Positions 44,226 through 52,978 of a DNA stretch of 64,000 nt are shown piece by piece. The first letter of the stretch is position 1, and every line of letters begins with the position of its first letter. The stretch covers positions 33,691-97,690 of the forward strand of contig DAOUQF010000012.1 in the NCBI GenBank assembly GCA_030625815.1, given 5' to 3'. The stretch comes from Eubacteriales bacterium. Lineage in GTDB: Bacteria > Bacillota > Clostridia > Tissierellales > GPF-1. The notes beneath the pieces are model-generated. The model made no database searches. It was not told where the DNA came from and saw only the letters and a program-made list of their open reading frames with translations. The position numbers and the translations under genes are program-made.

Positions 44226-45602
44226 CTATTCGTATTTTTCAATATTGTGATTCAAAGGATTATGTTTTGTTTTAATAAAATTCGGGATGAGCAACGCTGC
44301 CAAGATGATTGCAGTTAAAGCATAGATCCCGGTTTTGCTAAACATATTTGCGATCTGACCAATGACAATTCCCAACGAACAGAAATCCAAGTCACCAAAA
44401 GTCGTATTTGCAAATCCTAAATTCCCCAACACTGGAAGCAACATCGCTGGCAAGAAAGCTAAGCCTAATCCGTTTATAAATGCGCCAATCGTAGCACCTC
44501 TTCGTCCACCAGTCGCATTTCCGTAAATCCCCGCAGTTGCTCCACAGAAGAAATGAGGAACCAAACCTGGAATAATCAATACGCCGCCTGTTAAACCAAG
44601 AACCAGCATACCTACAACACCACCGATAAAGCTTGAAATAAAACCAACGATCACGGCAGTTGGTGCATAGGTAAAGAATACTGCACAATCAACCGCTGGA
44701 ACTGCATTTGGAATAATTCGTTTGGAAATACCTTGGAATGCAGGAATCAGTTCTGCCAAAATCATTCGAACGCCACTGTACACGATTGTAACACCAACAG
44801 CAAATTTAAATGATGACATCATCGCGAATACAATAAAGTTTGTTCCGCCAGACAATTCCGCATGTACGTATGCAGGTCCCGCTGCAATTGCTGCAATTAG
44901 GTAAAACACCAACATCGTTACTGCAGTCGAAATTGTTGTATCTCTAAGAAAACCATATTTTTCTGGAATCTTGATATCTTCTGTCGACTTGCTCTTATCT
45001 CCTACAAGTCCACCAATAAAGGCTGATAAATAGTATCCAAGAGAACCAAAGTGTCCCATGGCAATTTCATCGCCATCTGTAACCTGCAAGGTGAACCTCT
45101 GTCCAATTGCCGGTGAGATCGCACTCCATGAACCGAGAAATAATCCACCAATCAAAATCAACGGCCATCCTGCAAAGCCAGCTGTGCCCAATACCGCTGA
45201 CAACAAGCATGCCATATAAAAACTATGATGCCCTGACAAAAACACATATTTATACTTTGTAAATCTTGCAATGAGCAAATTCAAAACCAAACCAGCCAAA
45301 AGGATGGACATGGTTTCCACACCCAATGCTTTTTGAGCCACTGCTACAATTGCTTCGTTATTTGGAACAACACCCGTGATATGGAAACCCGCTTCAATCA
45401 TCTTGCCCAATGGTCCTAAGTTAGCAACAATGAAATCCGCTCCAGCTCCCAACATAATAAATCCTAGGATTGGTTTTAACGTACCTACAATAATCTTGCT
45501 GCCCTTTTTACGAAGTGCAATCAAGCCTACCATTGAGATAAGGCCCATAAGAATTGCTGGTTGTGTTAGTAAATCTTGAGAAATAATTTTAAGTAATTGC
45601 AT
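44226..45602 (-). CDS. ulaA: PTS permease EIIC, ascorbate (UlaA/SgaT) family
   Basis: A 458-residue protein with about 11 membrane helices and UlaA-family stretches such as KPILGFIMLGAGADFIV, GHHSFYMACLLSAVLG, VTDGDEIAMGHFGSLGYYL and FFCGATAGIYGNATGG. It imports and phosphorylates its sugar with the EIIB encoded upstream. The downstream kinase and aldolase differ from the ula ascorbate pathway (lactonase, decarboxylase, epimerases), so the substrate is probably another sugar. Confidence 0.9.
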   Translation of the reverse strand: MQLLKIISQDLLTQPAILMGLISMVGLIALRKKGSKIIVGTLKPILGFIMLGAGADFIVANLGPLGKMIEAGFHITGVVPNNEAIVAVAQKALGVETMSILLAGLVLNLLIARFTKYKYVFLSGHHSFYMACLLSAVLGTAGFAGWPLILIGGLFLGSWSAISPAIGQRFTLQVTDGDEIAMGHFGSLGYYLSAFIGGLVGDKSKSTEDIKIPEKYGFLRDTTISTAVTMLVFYLIAAIAAGPAYVHAELSGGTNFIVFAMMSSFKFAVGVTIVYSGVRMILAELIPAFQGISKRIIPNAVPAVDCAVFFTYAPTAVIVGFISSFIGGVVGMLVLGLTGGVLIIPGLVPHFFCGATAGIYGNATGGRRGATIGAFINGLGLAFLPAMLLPVLGNLGFANTTFGDLDFCSLGIVIGQIANMFSKTGIYALTAIILAALLIPNFIKTKHNPLNHNIEKYE

Positions 45603-45639
45603 TCTTCACTCCTCCTATTTAATATAAGACCCAGAAAAT

Positions 45640-45918
45640 TTATTTGCCGGCAATTTCTAATAAATCTTCCAGAATATCTTCCTTGATTTTCCGCTTGTTT
45701 GTATAACTGCGGATAATAGCAATCCGTTTCCCTTCAAATTGATCGGCCAACTCCTTGATCGTAACAATCAGGTCGCATGCCTTCCCTTGAGCAGAATTGA
45801 AATCTGTCGATTCAACATCGGCATCAATCCCATACTCCTCGCATATTTCATCCAACTTCATCTTTGCCATAATGCTGCTTCCAATGCCATTCCCGCATAC
45901 CGTATAGATCTTCAACAT
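45640..45918 (-). CDS. ulaB: PTS EIIB, ascorbate family
   Basis: A 92-residue phosphocarrier with the phosphocysteine in IYTVCGNGIGSS. The start at 45918 follows GAGGGGTGAATAAG and lies one base after the regulator's stop codon, so translation is coupled. An earlier in-frame ATG is inside the regulator gene. Confidence 0.9.
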   Translation of the reverse strand: MLKIYTVCGNGIGSSIMAKMKLDEICEEYGIDADVESTDFNSAQGKACDLIVTIKELADQFEGKRIAIIRSYTNKRKIKEDILEDLLEIAGK

Positions 45919-45919
45919 C

Positions 45920-48028
45920 TTATTCACCCCTCTCGCAGATTTCTTCAATAATTGCTAACACTTCTTCCGCTTTCTTTGCTTGATGAATTTTTTCAATTGA
46001 TTCCGGATCTTCAAAGAGTATCATTAAGTCCGACAGTGCTCTTAAATGACTTTTCGAGTCCGTTGATGCAAAACAGATTACTAAAAATACTGGATCATTC
46101 TCTTCATTCCCAAAGGGAACCGGATCCTTAAGCGTCATTATGCTAACACCGATTTTCTTTGCTCCACGCTCTGGTCGCGCATGTGGCATGGCAATTCCTT
46201 TTTCCATGACAATATATGGGCCGATATTTTTTACCGTTTCCACCATCGCATCCGAGTATTCTTCCGTTACAATTCCCTGATCCTCTAAAAGTTTCCCGCC
46301 TTTTCGTACCGCTTCTTCCCAATTATCAACCTCTACTTGAAGCGAAACCGTCTCAAGTGAAATAATGTCTTTTAACATAGCACCTGTCTCCCTTTTCAAT
46401 GTTTGTATAAATCCGACTTCCAACAATTGCCTCAAATCCGCTTCCAGTTTTTCTTTGTTTTGTATCACGCAACTCTGCTCAATCGTTTGAATCAGAGACG
46501 CCATCTCCACGCGCGTATCTTGAATTCGTAGTAAATGATCTGCCAAAAATCTAATCTCTTTGTTCTTTAAAATCGGGGGAACAACATAGATTGGTACCTC
46601 GGATTCTGAATCCAACGGAATCGTCGAGAGTATATAATCGATTCCTGCAAATGGTTGATGTCTTCGAAAGGACGCCAATGAATGCACGCCTGCAATTTCC
46701 ACCCAAAAGTTACTTTGAATTTGTGCAGACAACAATTCTGAAGTTCCCATTCCGGTATGGCATACCACTATGATTTTCTTTTTCTCGGGTTTCTTTTTCT
46801 TAATCCTTTCGAGTGCTGCACCAAAGTGAAGAACCAAATAACCGATTTCTTCAGTCGGGAAACTTGTGTCAATCTCTATTTCAAGCGCTCTACAGGCCTT
46901 TTCTACTATATTGTATAGCGATCGATACTCTCTCTTCACTTGTACTAAAAGTGGATTATCGATTGCTATTTGATTGTGTAGCCGATACACCATTGGAACC
47001 ACATGTTTCAATAAATTTTTATATAGTCGTTGATCATTTGCAATATCCACTTGAACTTCCCGATTAACAAACTCAATTAACTCTCGTGTAACCAATTGAT
47101 GAAAAATTAGGTTACCGCCATTTTCAACCTGGACTTTTAAACGACTGGCGCCTAACAAACATCTTACAAATTCATTTGATTCATTCGATGTCCACTGATG
47201 GCCAAACCGCTCTTTGAAAACCTTTGCCGCATATTCAACCGCTTCATACTCTAACGATGCATGATGGTTCTCCGTTTCTTCATATCGAAGACGATATCCC
47301 GCTTGATCACGTACATACGCGACATACACTTGTGAAATCCAATCCAAATGAACCAAATCTGTATAAGTGACTCCAATATTCTGTTCAATACTGCGTATCA
47401 GCATTTGCAAGAAGTAGATCACTTCTTCGTCCAAAATTTCTTCCGTTAAGATCTTTCGGTCAATTTCATTTTTTTCAACAAAGATTCCTTTTTCAACCTT
47501 AAGCATCTCTGCAACCAACTCGCGTATCAATCGAACATATGCGCCGCGAATATTCTTCTCAGTTCCTTTAAGCATTAACCCAGATCGTTGAAGAAATTTA
47601 ATTTCCACATTTTCTTGCTGAAATACATGCCTCACAAAACGCAAATCATTCTTAACTGTAGACACACTGACCTGCAATATTTCAGCAACTTGATCCAACG
47701 TGATAAATCCCGGTGTTTTGCAAAAAGCATCCACCGTCACATAAATTCGTTCCTCTGCAGTAAAGAGATACGTTGACCGTTCCCTTCGTTCAAGTTCTCG
47801 ATTCAATCGCTCCCGCTCAAGCTCACTTAGGCTTAGTTTGACGCCTCTTCCCTTTTTCCTTTGGATCAAAGGAATGCCCAAATCACTCAGATACTCGTCA
47901 ACCCGATCCAAGTCATAGCGAACCGCTCGTTGAGAAACTCCAATTTGTTCAGCCAGCATTTTCATCGTCCAATACTCTGGTTTTCCAGTCATCGCTTCCA
48001 TTAATTTGCAACAGCGTTGATCTACCAT
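45920..48028 (-). CDS. PRD-domain transcriptional regulator with EIIB and EIIA domains
   Basis: A 702-residue MtlR/LicR-like regulator. Two N-terminal helix-turn-helix units come first (about 20-45 and 105-130), then two PRDs (about 190-300 and 305-405). An EIIB-gat-like domain follows with the phosphocysteine region VVCHTGMGTSELLS (about 420-500). A complete EIIA domain at about 550-700 has its active histidine in AMPHARPERGAK. Activity would be set by PTS phosphorylation. No separate EIIA gene accompanies the PTS, so this EIIA domain may serve both control and transport. GAGGTGTTTTC precedes the ATG. Confidence 0.9.
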   Translation of the reverse strand: MVDQRCCKLMEAMTGKPEYWTMKMLAEQIGVSQRAVRYDLDRVDEYLSDLGIPLIQRKKGRGVKLSLSELERERLNRELERRERSTYLFTAEERIYVTVDAFCKTPGFITLDQVAEILQVSVSTVKNDLRFVRHVFQQENVEIKFLQRSGLMLKGTEKNIRGAYVRLIRELVAEMLKVEKGIFVEKNEIDRKILTEEILDEEVIYFLQMLIRSIEQNIGVTYTDLVHLDWISQVYVAYVRDQAGYRLRYEETENHHASLEYEAVEYAAKVFKERFGHQWTSNESNEFVRCLLGASRLKVQVENGGNLIFHQLVTRELIEFVNREVQVDIANDQRLYKNLLKHVVPMVYRLHNQIAIDNPLLVQVKREYRSLYNIVEKACRALEIEIDTSFPTEEIGYLVLHFGAALERIKKKKPEKKKIIVVCHTGMGTSELLSAQIQSNFWVEIAGVHSLASFRRHQPFAGIDYILSTIPLDSESEVPIYVVPPILKNKEIRFLADHLLRIQDTRVEMASLIQTIEQSCVIQNKEKLEADLRQLLEVGFIQTLKRETGAMLKDIISLETVSLQVEVDNWEEAVRKGGKLLEDQGIVTEEYSDAMVETVKNIGPYIVMEKGIAMPHARPERGAKKIGVSIMTLKDPVPFGNEENDPVFLVICFASTDSKSHLRALSDLMILFEDPESIEKIHQAKKAEEVLAIIEEICERGE

Positions 48029-48163
48029 GAAAACACCTCTTCTCTATCCTCACTCATCTTACACGCCCCTTTATGATCATTAAAGTTCATCGTTTGTCAC
48101 TATCTACTGCCACTTTTACAATGCTTCTATTTTATACCAGTTTCATGCTGTAAACTTCACCAA

Positions 48164-48205
48164 ATTTTCATCTTCTTCTCATTCTCGCCTCACTTCCCTT
48201 CTATA
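48164..48205. repeat. Dispersed repeat, copy C (diverged)
   Basis: ATTTTCATCTTCTTC, then ATTCTCGCCTCACTTCCC. It resembles copies A and B in the first 15 bases and more loosely after. The 48029-48239 interval otherwise holds AT-rich promoter DNA for the two divergent genes. Confidence 0.35.
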
Positions 48206-48239
48206 GAATAAAAGTATCAAACTGAAGGAGTGATCAATC

Positions 48240-48512
48240 ATGAATGAAACCATCACAAATATAGGTGAATTCCTCAAGCGATTTCTAATCGTCTTGTTTG
48301 GCGGTTCGATTGGCATTGGATTAATCGGCGGAGGGGCCTTAAGCATATTAATTGGCGCGGTGAAATCCATGGGCTATTTCCCTGAAATCGCAGTTCGTAT
48401 CGGCTTCTGGGAGTTGGCGCAAACCTGGGTCCTACCGGTGGCCGCTATAATCGGCGCCTTATTGATCTTCGGGGGGCTCATTTCCCTTCGCAAAGCTTTC
48501 GCTCAGCTTTAA
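48240..48512 (+). CDS. Small membrane protein of unknown function
   Basis: A 90-residue protein with two hydrophobic helices. The first is glycine-rich (GGSIGIGLIGGGALS), and the second, WVLPVAAIIGALLIFGGL, is near the C-terminus. GAAGGAGTGATCAATC precedes the ATG. It is not a recognised family. It leads a run of small membrane-protein genes. Confidence 0.7.
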   Translation: MNETITNIGEFLKRFLIVLFGGSIGIGLIGGGALSILIGAVKSMGYFPEIAVRIGFWELAQTWVLPVAAIIGALLIFGGLISLRKAFAQL

Positions 48513-48606
48513 AGAAAATTTATAAAATTGTTGTCATTTCTTCATCATTTCTTCAAACCTTTCTCGTATACTAAAGAAGAATCAACTCGATAAGGAGGGT
48601 TTTAAG

Positions 48607-48852
48607 ATGATGCATTGGGGTTATTTTGGCGGACCGGGATTCTTAACGACAGGCGGCGGTTGGTGGCTTGCTTTCGCAGCTGGACGAGTACTGTTTTTCG
48701 CACTAATCGTGTATGCAATTGTGAAATTCGTCAATCGAAGAGAGAAATATGTCACACATTCTGATGCTATTCGCATTTTAGAGGAGCGCTACGCAAGAGG
48801 CGAGCTAGACGAGACAGACTATGTTCAAAGGAAAGCCATTCTAAAAAAATAG
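48607..48852 (+). CDS. SHOCT-domain small membrane protein, copy 1
   Basis: An 81-residue protein: an N-terminal Gly/Trp-rich segment, one membrane helix (LAFAAGRVLFFALIVYAIV) and a C-terminal SHOCT motif AIRILEERYARGELDETDY. SHOCT tails are short oligomerising helices of unknown role. The ribosome site AAGGAGGG is strong. Two further copies lie at 50565 and 50814. Confidence 0.85.
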   Translation: MMHWGYFGGPGFLTTGGGWWLAFAAGRVLFFALIVYAIVKFVNRREKYVTHSDAIRILEERYARGELDETDYVQRKAILKK

Positions 48853-48886
48853 AACAAAATAAAAGAATCCATCAGGAGAGAAAACC

Positions 48887-49015
48887 ATGATTATAACGAT
48901 TATTGGAAGAGTATTGATGTTTATTGGAATTGCCTATATGGCAACAAAGCTTGCGGAGAAAAGAAAGATACACAGCATGCGCCCCGTACCGGTGCGCGTA
49001 AAAGCGCGGCGATAA
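48887..49015 (+). CDS. 42-residue membrane peptide
   Basis: The frame MIITIIGRVLMFIGIAYMAT continues into a basic tail ending VRVKARR. CAGGAGAGAAAACC precedes the ATG, and a strong terminator follows 2 bases after the stop. One helix with a positive cytoplasmic tail is predicted. The function is unknown. Confidence 0.65.
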   Translation: MIITIIGRVLMFIGIAYMATKLAEKRKIHSMRPVPVRVKARR

Positions 49016-49016
49016 G

Positions 49017-49058
49017 AAAATCCCACTGAGAACGAATCGTCGCTCTCAGTGGGATTTT
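49017..49058. terminator. Bidirectional terminator
   Basis: TCCCACTGAGA and TCTCAGTGGGA form a perfect stem flanked by AAAA and TTTTT, so it can end the small plus-strand genes and the minus-strand ATPase gene alike. Confidence 0.9.
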
Positions 49059-50374
49059 TATTTCTGCTTCGCCAATTCTATCAATCGAAACAATTCGCTA
49101 ATCAATGGAAAAGGAATATTTAAGATCTTGCCATCCATTTTCAGATTCCTCATAGAGAAACGGACCCCCAACGGCAAATCATATTTCTTCAAAGCGCGCG
49201 TCATGCTTAAAGACCGAGTATTCTTTCCTGCTTTTACTTCGATCGGAAGAATTTTATCTTGATGTTGAATCAAGAAATCCAATTCCATATTCGGCTCTGA
49301 CCAATAGAAAAGATCTGAATGATACGCACTAAGCAACTCTTGCAAAGCAACATTTCCAAATATAGCGCCTTTAAACATATTTGGACTTCCAATTGAACTA
49401 AGTATCGAAGGTGGAAAATTTGCTTTTTTCCGCAAAAGACCAACATCCGGCATAAAAAGTTTGAAAAAATTGTTTCTCTGAAAGCCACGCAAAGGAATTT
49501 CCATGCGATTAACTCGAATAATTTTCTCTACATAATTGCCCGCAACCAACCATTCCAAAGCGTTTTCATACTCTCTTGCCCTGGCACTCTTGCCAACTTC
49601 ACTATATTTAAATTTCTTATTCTCTTTTGATAATTGCGCTTCAATAGAATCCCATATCCCAAGAATTTTAGGAATCATCATCGAATCGGGGTATTTTGAA
49701 AAATCTCTCGCATACGCATTCAAAATGTTCATCTGAATTTTTTCCACAGATTGAATGTCATTCGCTAGAACCCAATCTTGAACAACCTCAGGCATTCCAC
49801 CCACAATGCAATACTCTCGAAACAAACTCTCAAGCTTATGAAAAATCGGCTCGGAGATTGGCGTCAATAAGTCGATTGCTTCCATATATTCAACAAGCCG
49901 CTCTTCCCCTTTCGCAAACAAAAACTCTTTATAGCTCATTGGTTTCAACTCCAAAATTTCTACTTTCCCTACAGGAAATGATTCCCCTTTGGATAAAACA
50001 ATGCCCAAATAAGAGCCGGCCGCCACGATAAAATATTCTTCCTTCGCTTCAGCAAAATATTTCAATGCATTCAGCGCTTCATTACACCCTTGAATCTCAT
50101 CAAAAAAAATCAGAGTTCTCGTTGAATCAATTGAGCGATTATATACGACTGACAATTCCATCAATATTTTTTTTGGATCCTTGCTTATCTGAAAAATTTC
50201 ACATAGTTTGGGTTCCAAATCAAAATTCACAACCAAAATCTCATCAAATTGCTTTTTAGCAAAATCTGTTATAATCCATGTTTTCCCCACTTGCCGAATT
50301 CCATTCACCAATAACGGTTTCCTGATTTTCTTCTGTTTCCACTTTATCAATTCTGTTTCAATCAACCTTCTCAT
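49058..50374 (-). CDS. AAA ATPase with DUF4143 (AAA_14 family)
   Basis: A 438-residue protein: Walker A GIRQVGKTW near residue 27, Walker B TLIFFDEIQGC, sensor VAAGSYLG, and a C-terminal DUF4143 half that ends in a PD-(D/E)XK-like IEVKAGKNTRSL. The biochemical role of this common family is unknown; many copies look mobile or defence-related. It stands alone and divergent to the SHOCT genes, with a regulated promoter. Confidence 0.87.
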   Translation of the reverse strand: MRRLIETELIKWKQKKIRKPLLVNGIRQVGKTWIITDFAKKQFDEILVVNFDLEPKLCEIFQISKDPKKILMELSVVYNRSIDSTRTLIFFDEIQGCNEALNALKYFAEAKEEYFIVAAGSYLGIVLSKGESFPVGKVEILELKPMSYKEFLFAKGEERLVEYMEAIDLLTPISEPIFHKLESLFREYCIVGGMPEVVQDWVLANDIQSVEKIQMNILNAYARDFSKYPDSMMIPKILGIWDSIEAQLSKENKKFKYSEVGKSARAREYENALEWLVAGNYVEKIIRVNRMEIPLRGFQRNNFFKLFMPDVGLLRKKANFPPSILSSIGSPNMFKGAIFGNVALQELLSAYHSDLFYWSEPNMELDFLIQHQDKILPIEVKAGKNTRSLSMTRALKKYDLPLGVRFSMRNLKMDGKILNIPFPLISELFRLIELAKQK

Positions 50375-50392
50375 TGATTCACCTCCACAATC

Positions 50393-50422
50393 ATTATACC
50401 TCGTTTCGTGATTTTATCACAA
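50393..50422 (-). promoter_or_regulatory. Promoter of the AAA/DUF4143 gene
   Basis: On the minus strand TTGTGA and TATAAT are 18 bases apart, about 20 bases upstream of the ATG. The first operator below covers the -35. Confidence 0.65.
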
Positions 50423-50483
50423 AATAATTGTATAAAAACGTGATATAATCACATTTTAAATAGTTATTTCGTGAACATATCAC
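50408..50483. promoter_or_regulatory. Three evenly spaced GTGA-N5-TCAC operators
   Basis: GTGATTTTATCAC (50408-50420), GTGATATAATCAC (50440-50452) and GTGAACATATCAC (50471-50483) recur every 31-32 bases, three helical turns. The first overlaps the ATPase promoter -35. The array also faces the SHOCT genes at 50565. Confidence 0.8.
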
Positions 50484-50564
50484 GTTTTTATTAATTTGAT
50501 AAAAACCATATATCTTCTCTGACAGTATGGTACACTAGATTTATCAGAAATAAGGAGGTAGATT

Positions 50565-50801
50565 ATGGCGTCTTTTCCATTAAAAAATATTTTCTTTCTC
50601 ACGATTCCGATCCTGATCGCAGTTGCAGTTGCAGTTGGTGTCATTCTACTGATTACGCAGGTTGTGAAGAAGAATAATGAGAATGCAAGCTCTTTTGGAT
50701 CCAGCCGTAGCGCCATGCGCATTCTGGACGAGCGGTTCGCTAGAGGTGAAATCGACGAAGTGGAGTATATCCGAAAAAAAGATATGTTGAAACGACAATA
50801 G
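50565..50801 (+). CDS. SHOCT-domain small membrane protein, copy 2
   Basis: A 78-residue protein with one N-terminal membrane helix (IFFLTIPILIAVAVAVGVIL), a polar linker and a SHOCT tail, AMRILDERFARGEIDEVEY. ATAAGGAGGTAGATT precedes the ATG. It is 12 bases from the next paralogue. Confidence 0.85.
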   Translation: MASFPLKNIFFLTIPILIAVAVAVGVILLITQVVKKNNENASSFGSSRSAMRILDERFARGEIDEVEYIRKKDMLKRQ

Positions 50802-50813
50802 GAGGAAACAATT

Positions 50814-51017
50814 ATGGCTTTTATTGTACTGCTTCCCATTATTGTGATGGGATTTGTCTTGCTGATCAGTCTGATCGCGGTAAAGAATCGCGGCAATATT
50901 GAAAATGGCGCGCCTCGACCCAATCGAAATGCCATGCAGATTTTGGATGAGCGGTTCGCACGGGGTGAAATCGACGAAGCAGAGTATGTCCGCAAAAAAA
51001 CCGTATTACAACGATAA
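50814..51017 (+). CDS. SHOCT-domain small membrane protein, copy 3
   Basis: A 67-residue paralogue with one helix (FIVLLPIIVMGFVLLISLI) and the tail AMQILDERFARGEIDEAEY, almost identical in the SHOCT part to copy 2. AATAGGAGGAAACAATT precedes the ATG. Its last codons form one arm of a perfect hairpin. Confidence 0.85.
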   Translation: MAFIVLLPIIVMGFVLLISLIAVKNRGNIENGAPRPNRNAMQILDERFARGEIDEAEYVRKKTVLQR

Positions 51018-51049
51018 AGAAGTCCAGATGGACTTCTTTATCGTTGTAA
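51006..51049 (+). terminator. Perfect 20-base-pair hairpin over the SHOCT stop codon
   Basis: The 20 bases at 51006-51025 are the exact reverse complement of 51030-51049, with a four-base AGAT loop. The left arm contains the last codons and the stop. No T-run follows, so it is either an unusual terminator or an mRNA-end stabiliser. Confidence 0.7.
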
Positions 51050-51113
51050 CCATAAAAACCTTGTTATAGTATTAAGTTTTTAGGGTTATACCCATAAAAA
51101 CCTCGTTGATTGT
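51050..51113. repeat. Two direct repeats CCATAAAAACCT
   Basis: CCATAAAAACCT occurs at 51050-51061 and 51102-51113, 52 bases apart, in AT-rich DNA. The remainder of 51114-51238 shows no gene. Confidence 0.55.
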
Positions 51114-51238
51114 CAATGTTTATAAGGAAGGAATTTTTTAAGGACGGTTGGATCATCAGCTTGTGGTAGAAGCATTCCTCGATTTTATCAAGAAATAAAT
51201 GCTCAGCTGTTTGGAAGCTTCCTTTTTGCTATCAAATT

Positions 51239-52666
51239 TCATGAATGAAACTTTTGATTTTTACTCTTTGGTTTTTCAGGTATGGTCAATCGTATTTTTT
51301 TCTGATCGATTAATGGTTGAATATATCTTTTCACAAAATATGATGGCGTATCAAACCCAAAATTCTTAGCCAATTCATTTCGCGTTCTAGGCGTTTTGCA
51401 ATATGTCAAAATATCTTCTTCAAGATAATCGCCATCCTCAATAATCATAGACTGATTACTGAGGGCGACACAAAAGGTTCCCCGCTGATTCACAAATTTT
51501 GGTTCCGGCAAACCAGCCTTTTCACACTCCCGACGAATCGTTGGTATACCCGAAAAACGATTTTCCGTATCAATCATGATTTCCAACGCCCCAGCCAAAT
51601 AAGGATTCCTTGTATCTGCTGCCGCCTTGCCTAACTCATCAATCGTAATTCTTCCATATAATCCACCAGGATTTTCTACTTCCAATCGATCCTGATACAT
51701 CACCAAACGAATCGATGAGCGCTCCGTATGCAAACTATAGTCTCGGTGAATCAATGCATTCAAAAGTATTTCCCGCACTGCTCGTAATGGATATTCCGAT
51801 TTGTCCGCGCGTTTCCCTTCCTCTGTAACAATGGTCTTCACCTTCATGTTTCGACGAACAAAACCAAGGGATTCTTCCAACATTTGAGGGATCGTCCCTT
51901 CAATTCGCTTATTGTCAATAAACCGCTCCCCTTCCTCACCCAATTCTCCGATCGCTTTTCCCGAAACCACCATAGCTGTTATGCTAAGCTGCGGAAAAAA
52001 CTCCTGCGGATATTCTCCGAATAATAGGATGCCCGCTATAGTCGGTTTCCCTTTTTGAAGAATTCCTTGGGTTTCCAATATCCGCTCATCATTCATATTC
52101 ACAAGATTCGGTTTTTCTCTACGCAACTGAATCAGATACGCCACTAAATCATCCGGATTCAAGTGCAAGCGGTCTGCACGCTCAATATTGCGCAATTCAT
52201 CATGCGTCCTTTTTCGAAACGCTTCATAACTATAAATTTCATACTCCTTCATTCGTTGGTCCGAGTCACCCACGCGAATATAGGAGCCTTTTACTCGTCC
52301 AGCACCTTTATAAAAACAGGGCTTTTCAAAAATATCGCATTCAGGAATTTCCGCACTGACGAGCATCTTTCCTTCCATTTGAACAATGGTAAACAGAGGA
52401 CGTACAACTGGTTCCATTTGTAAGGACTGTTCAACAACCTTCTTTTGAAGATCTTGTGCATCATAAACGCCCACAATCTCAAAATCTGCGTTTTCGTCAA
52501 TCCCGAAAATAATGACCCCGCCTCCATTTTGATTCGAAAAGCTAGACAAGGTGTCATATAATCTTGTGGGCGCCCCGCCCAATGCTTTTTTAATTTCAAT
52601 ATTTTGTTTCTCACATTTCTCATCGCGTACCTGGTGTATGAGTTGAATCAATTCAAGTTCCAGCAT
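51239..52666 (-). CDS. AlbA_2/Schlafen-type ATP-binding regulator
   Basis: A 475-residue protein. The N-terminal AlbA_2 domain has FSNQNGGGVIIFGIDENADF, and the GHKL-like RecG-related part has AVREILLNALIHRDYS, RLEVENPGGLYG and RNPYLAGAL. A C-terminal winged helix ends it. Members are usually called transcriptional regulators or ATP-binding proteins without proven function. AAGGAGATGAGAAG precedes the ATG. Confidence 0.85.
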   Translation of the reverse strand: MLELELIQLIHQVRDEKCEKQNIEIKKALGGAPTRLYDTLSSFSNQNGGGVIIFGIDENADFEIVGVYDAQDLQKKVVEQSLQMEPVVRPLFTIVQMEGKMLVSAEIPECDIFEKPCFYKGAGRVKGSYIRVGDSDQRMKEYEIYSYEAFRKRTHDELRNIERADRLHLNPDDLVAYLIQLRREKPNLVNMNDERILETQGILQKGKPTIAGILLFGEYPQEFFPQLSITAMVVSGKAIGELGEEGERFIDNKRIEGTIPQMLEESLGFVRRNMKVKTIVTEEGKRADKSEYPLRAVREILLNALIHRDYSLHTERSSIRLVMYQDRLEVENPGGLYGRITIDELGKAAADTRNPYLAGALEIMIDTENRFSGIPTIRRECEKAGLPEPKFVNQRGTFCVALSNQSMIIEDGDYLEEDILTYCKTPRTRNELAKNFGFDTPSYFVKRYIQPLIDQKKIRLTIPEKPKSKNQKFHS

Positions 52667-52740
52667 CTTCTCATCTCCTTATACACTCAGTATACCCAGT
52701 TTTATAGAAATCTTCTGTAGTTTATATAAATTAATTTTAT

Positions 52741-52770
52741 TTAAACGAAATATTGTCCGGTTTAACGAAA
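52741..52770. repeat. Direct repeats upstream of the AlbA_2 gene
   Basis: TTAAACGAAA (52741) and TTTAACGAAA (52761) are 20 bases apart in very AT-rich DNA, 75-105 bases upstream of the start. They may bind a regulator. Apart from the remnant at 52979-53101, 52771-53201 holds nothing I can name. Confidence 0.4.
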
Positions 52771-52978
52771 ATATATTCATTTTAAATAAATCCATTATGC
52801 TTTATGTAAATTATTTTGTAATTCTATTTCGTAAAAACAAACCAAAATTTGCATTGTTTTAACATTTTCCAATACGCTTTCATTTTCTGCAACAAGAAAC
52901 CCGGAAGAAGTCTCTCAGTTCCTCGGCATTGTATCCCAAGGCGTTGCAAGCGGTGTATGCTTGTTGCCTTCCAGGATC

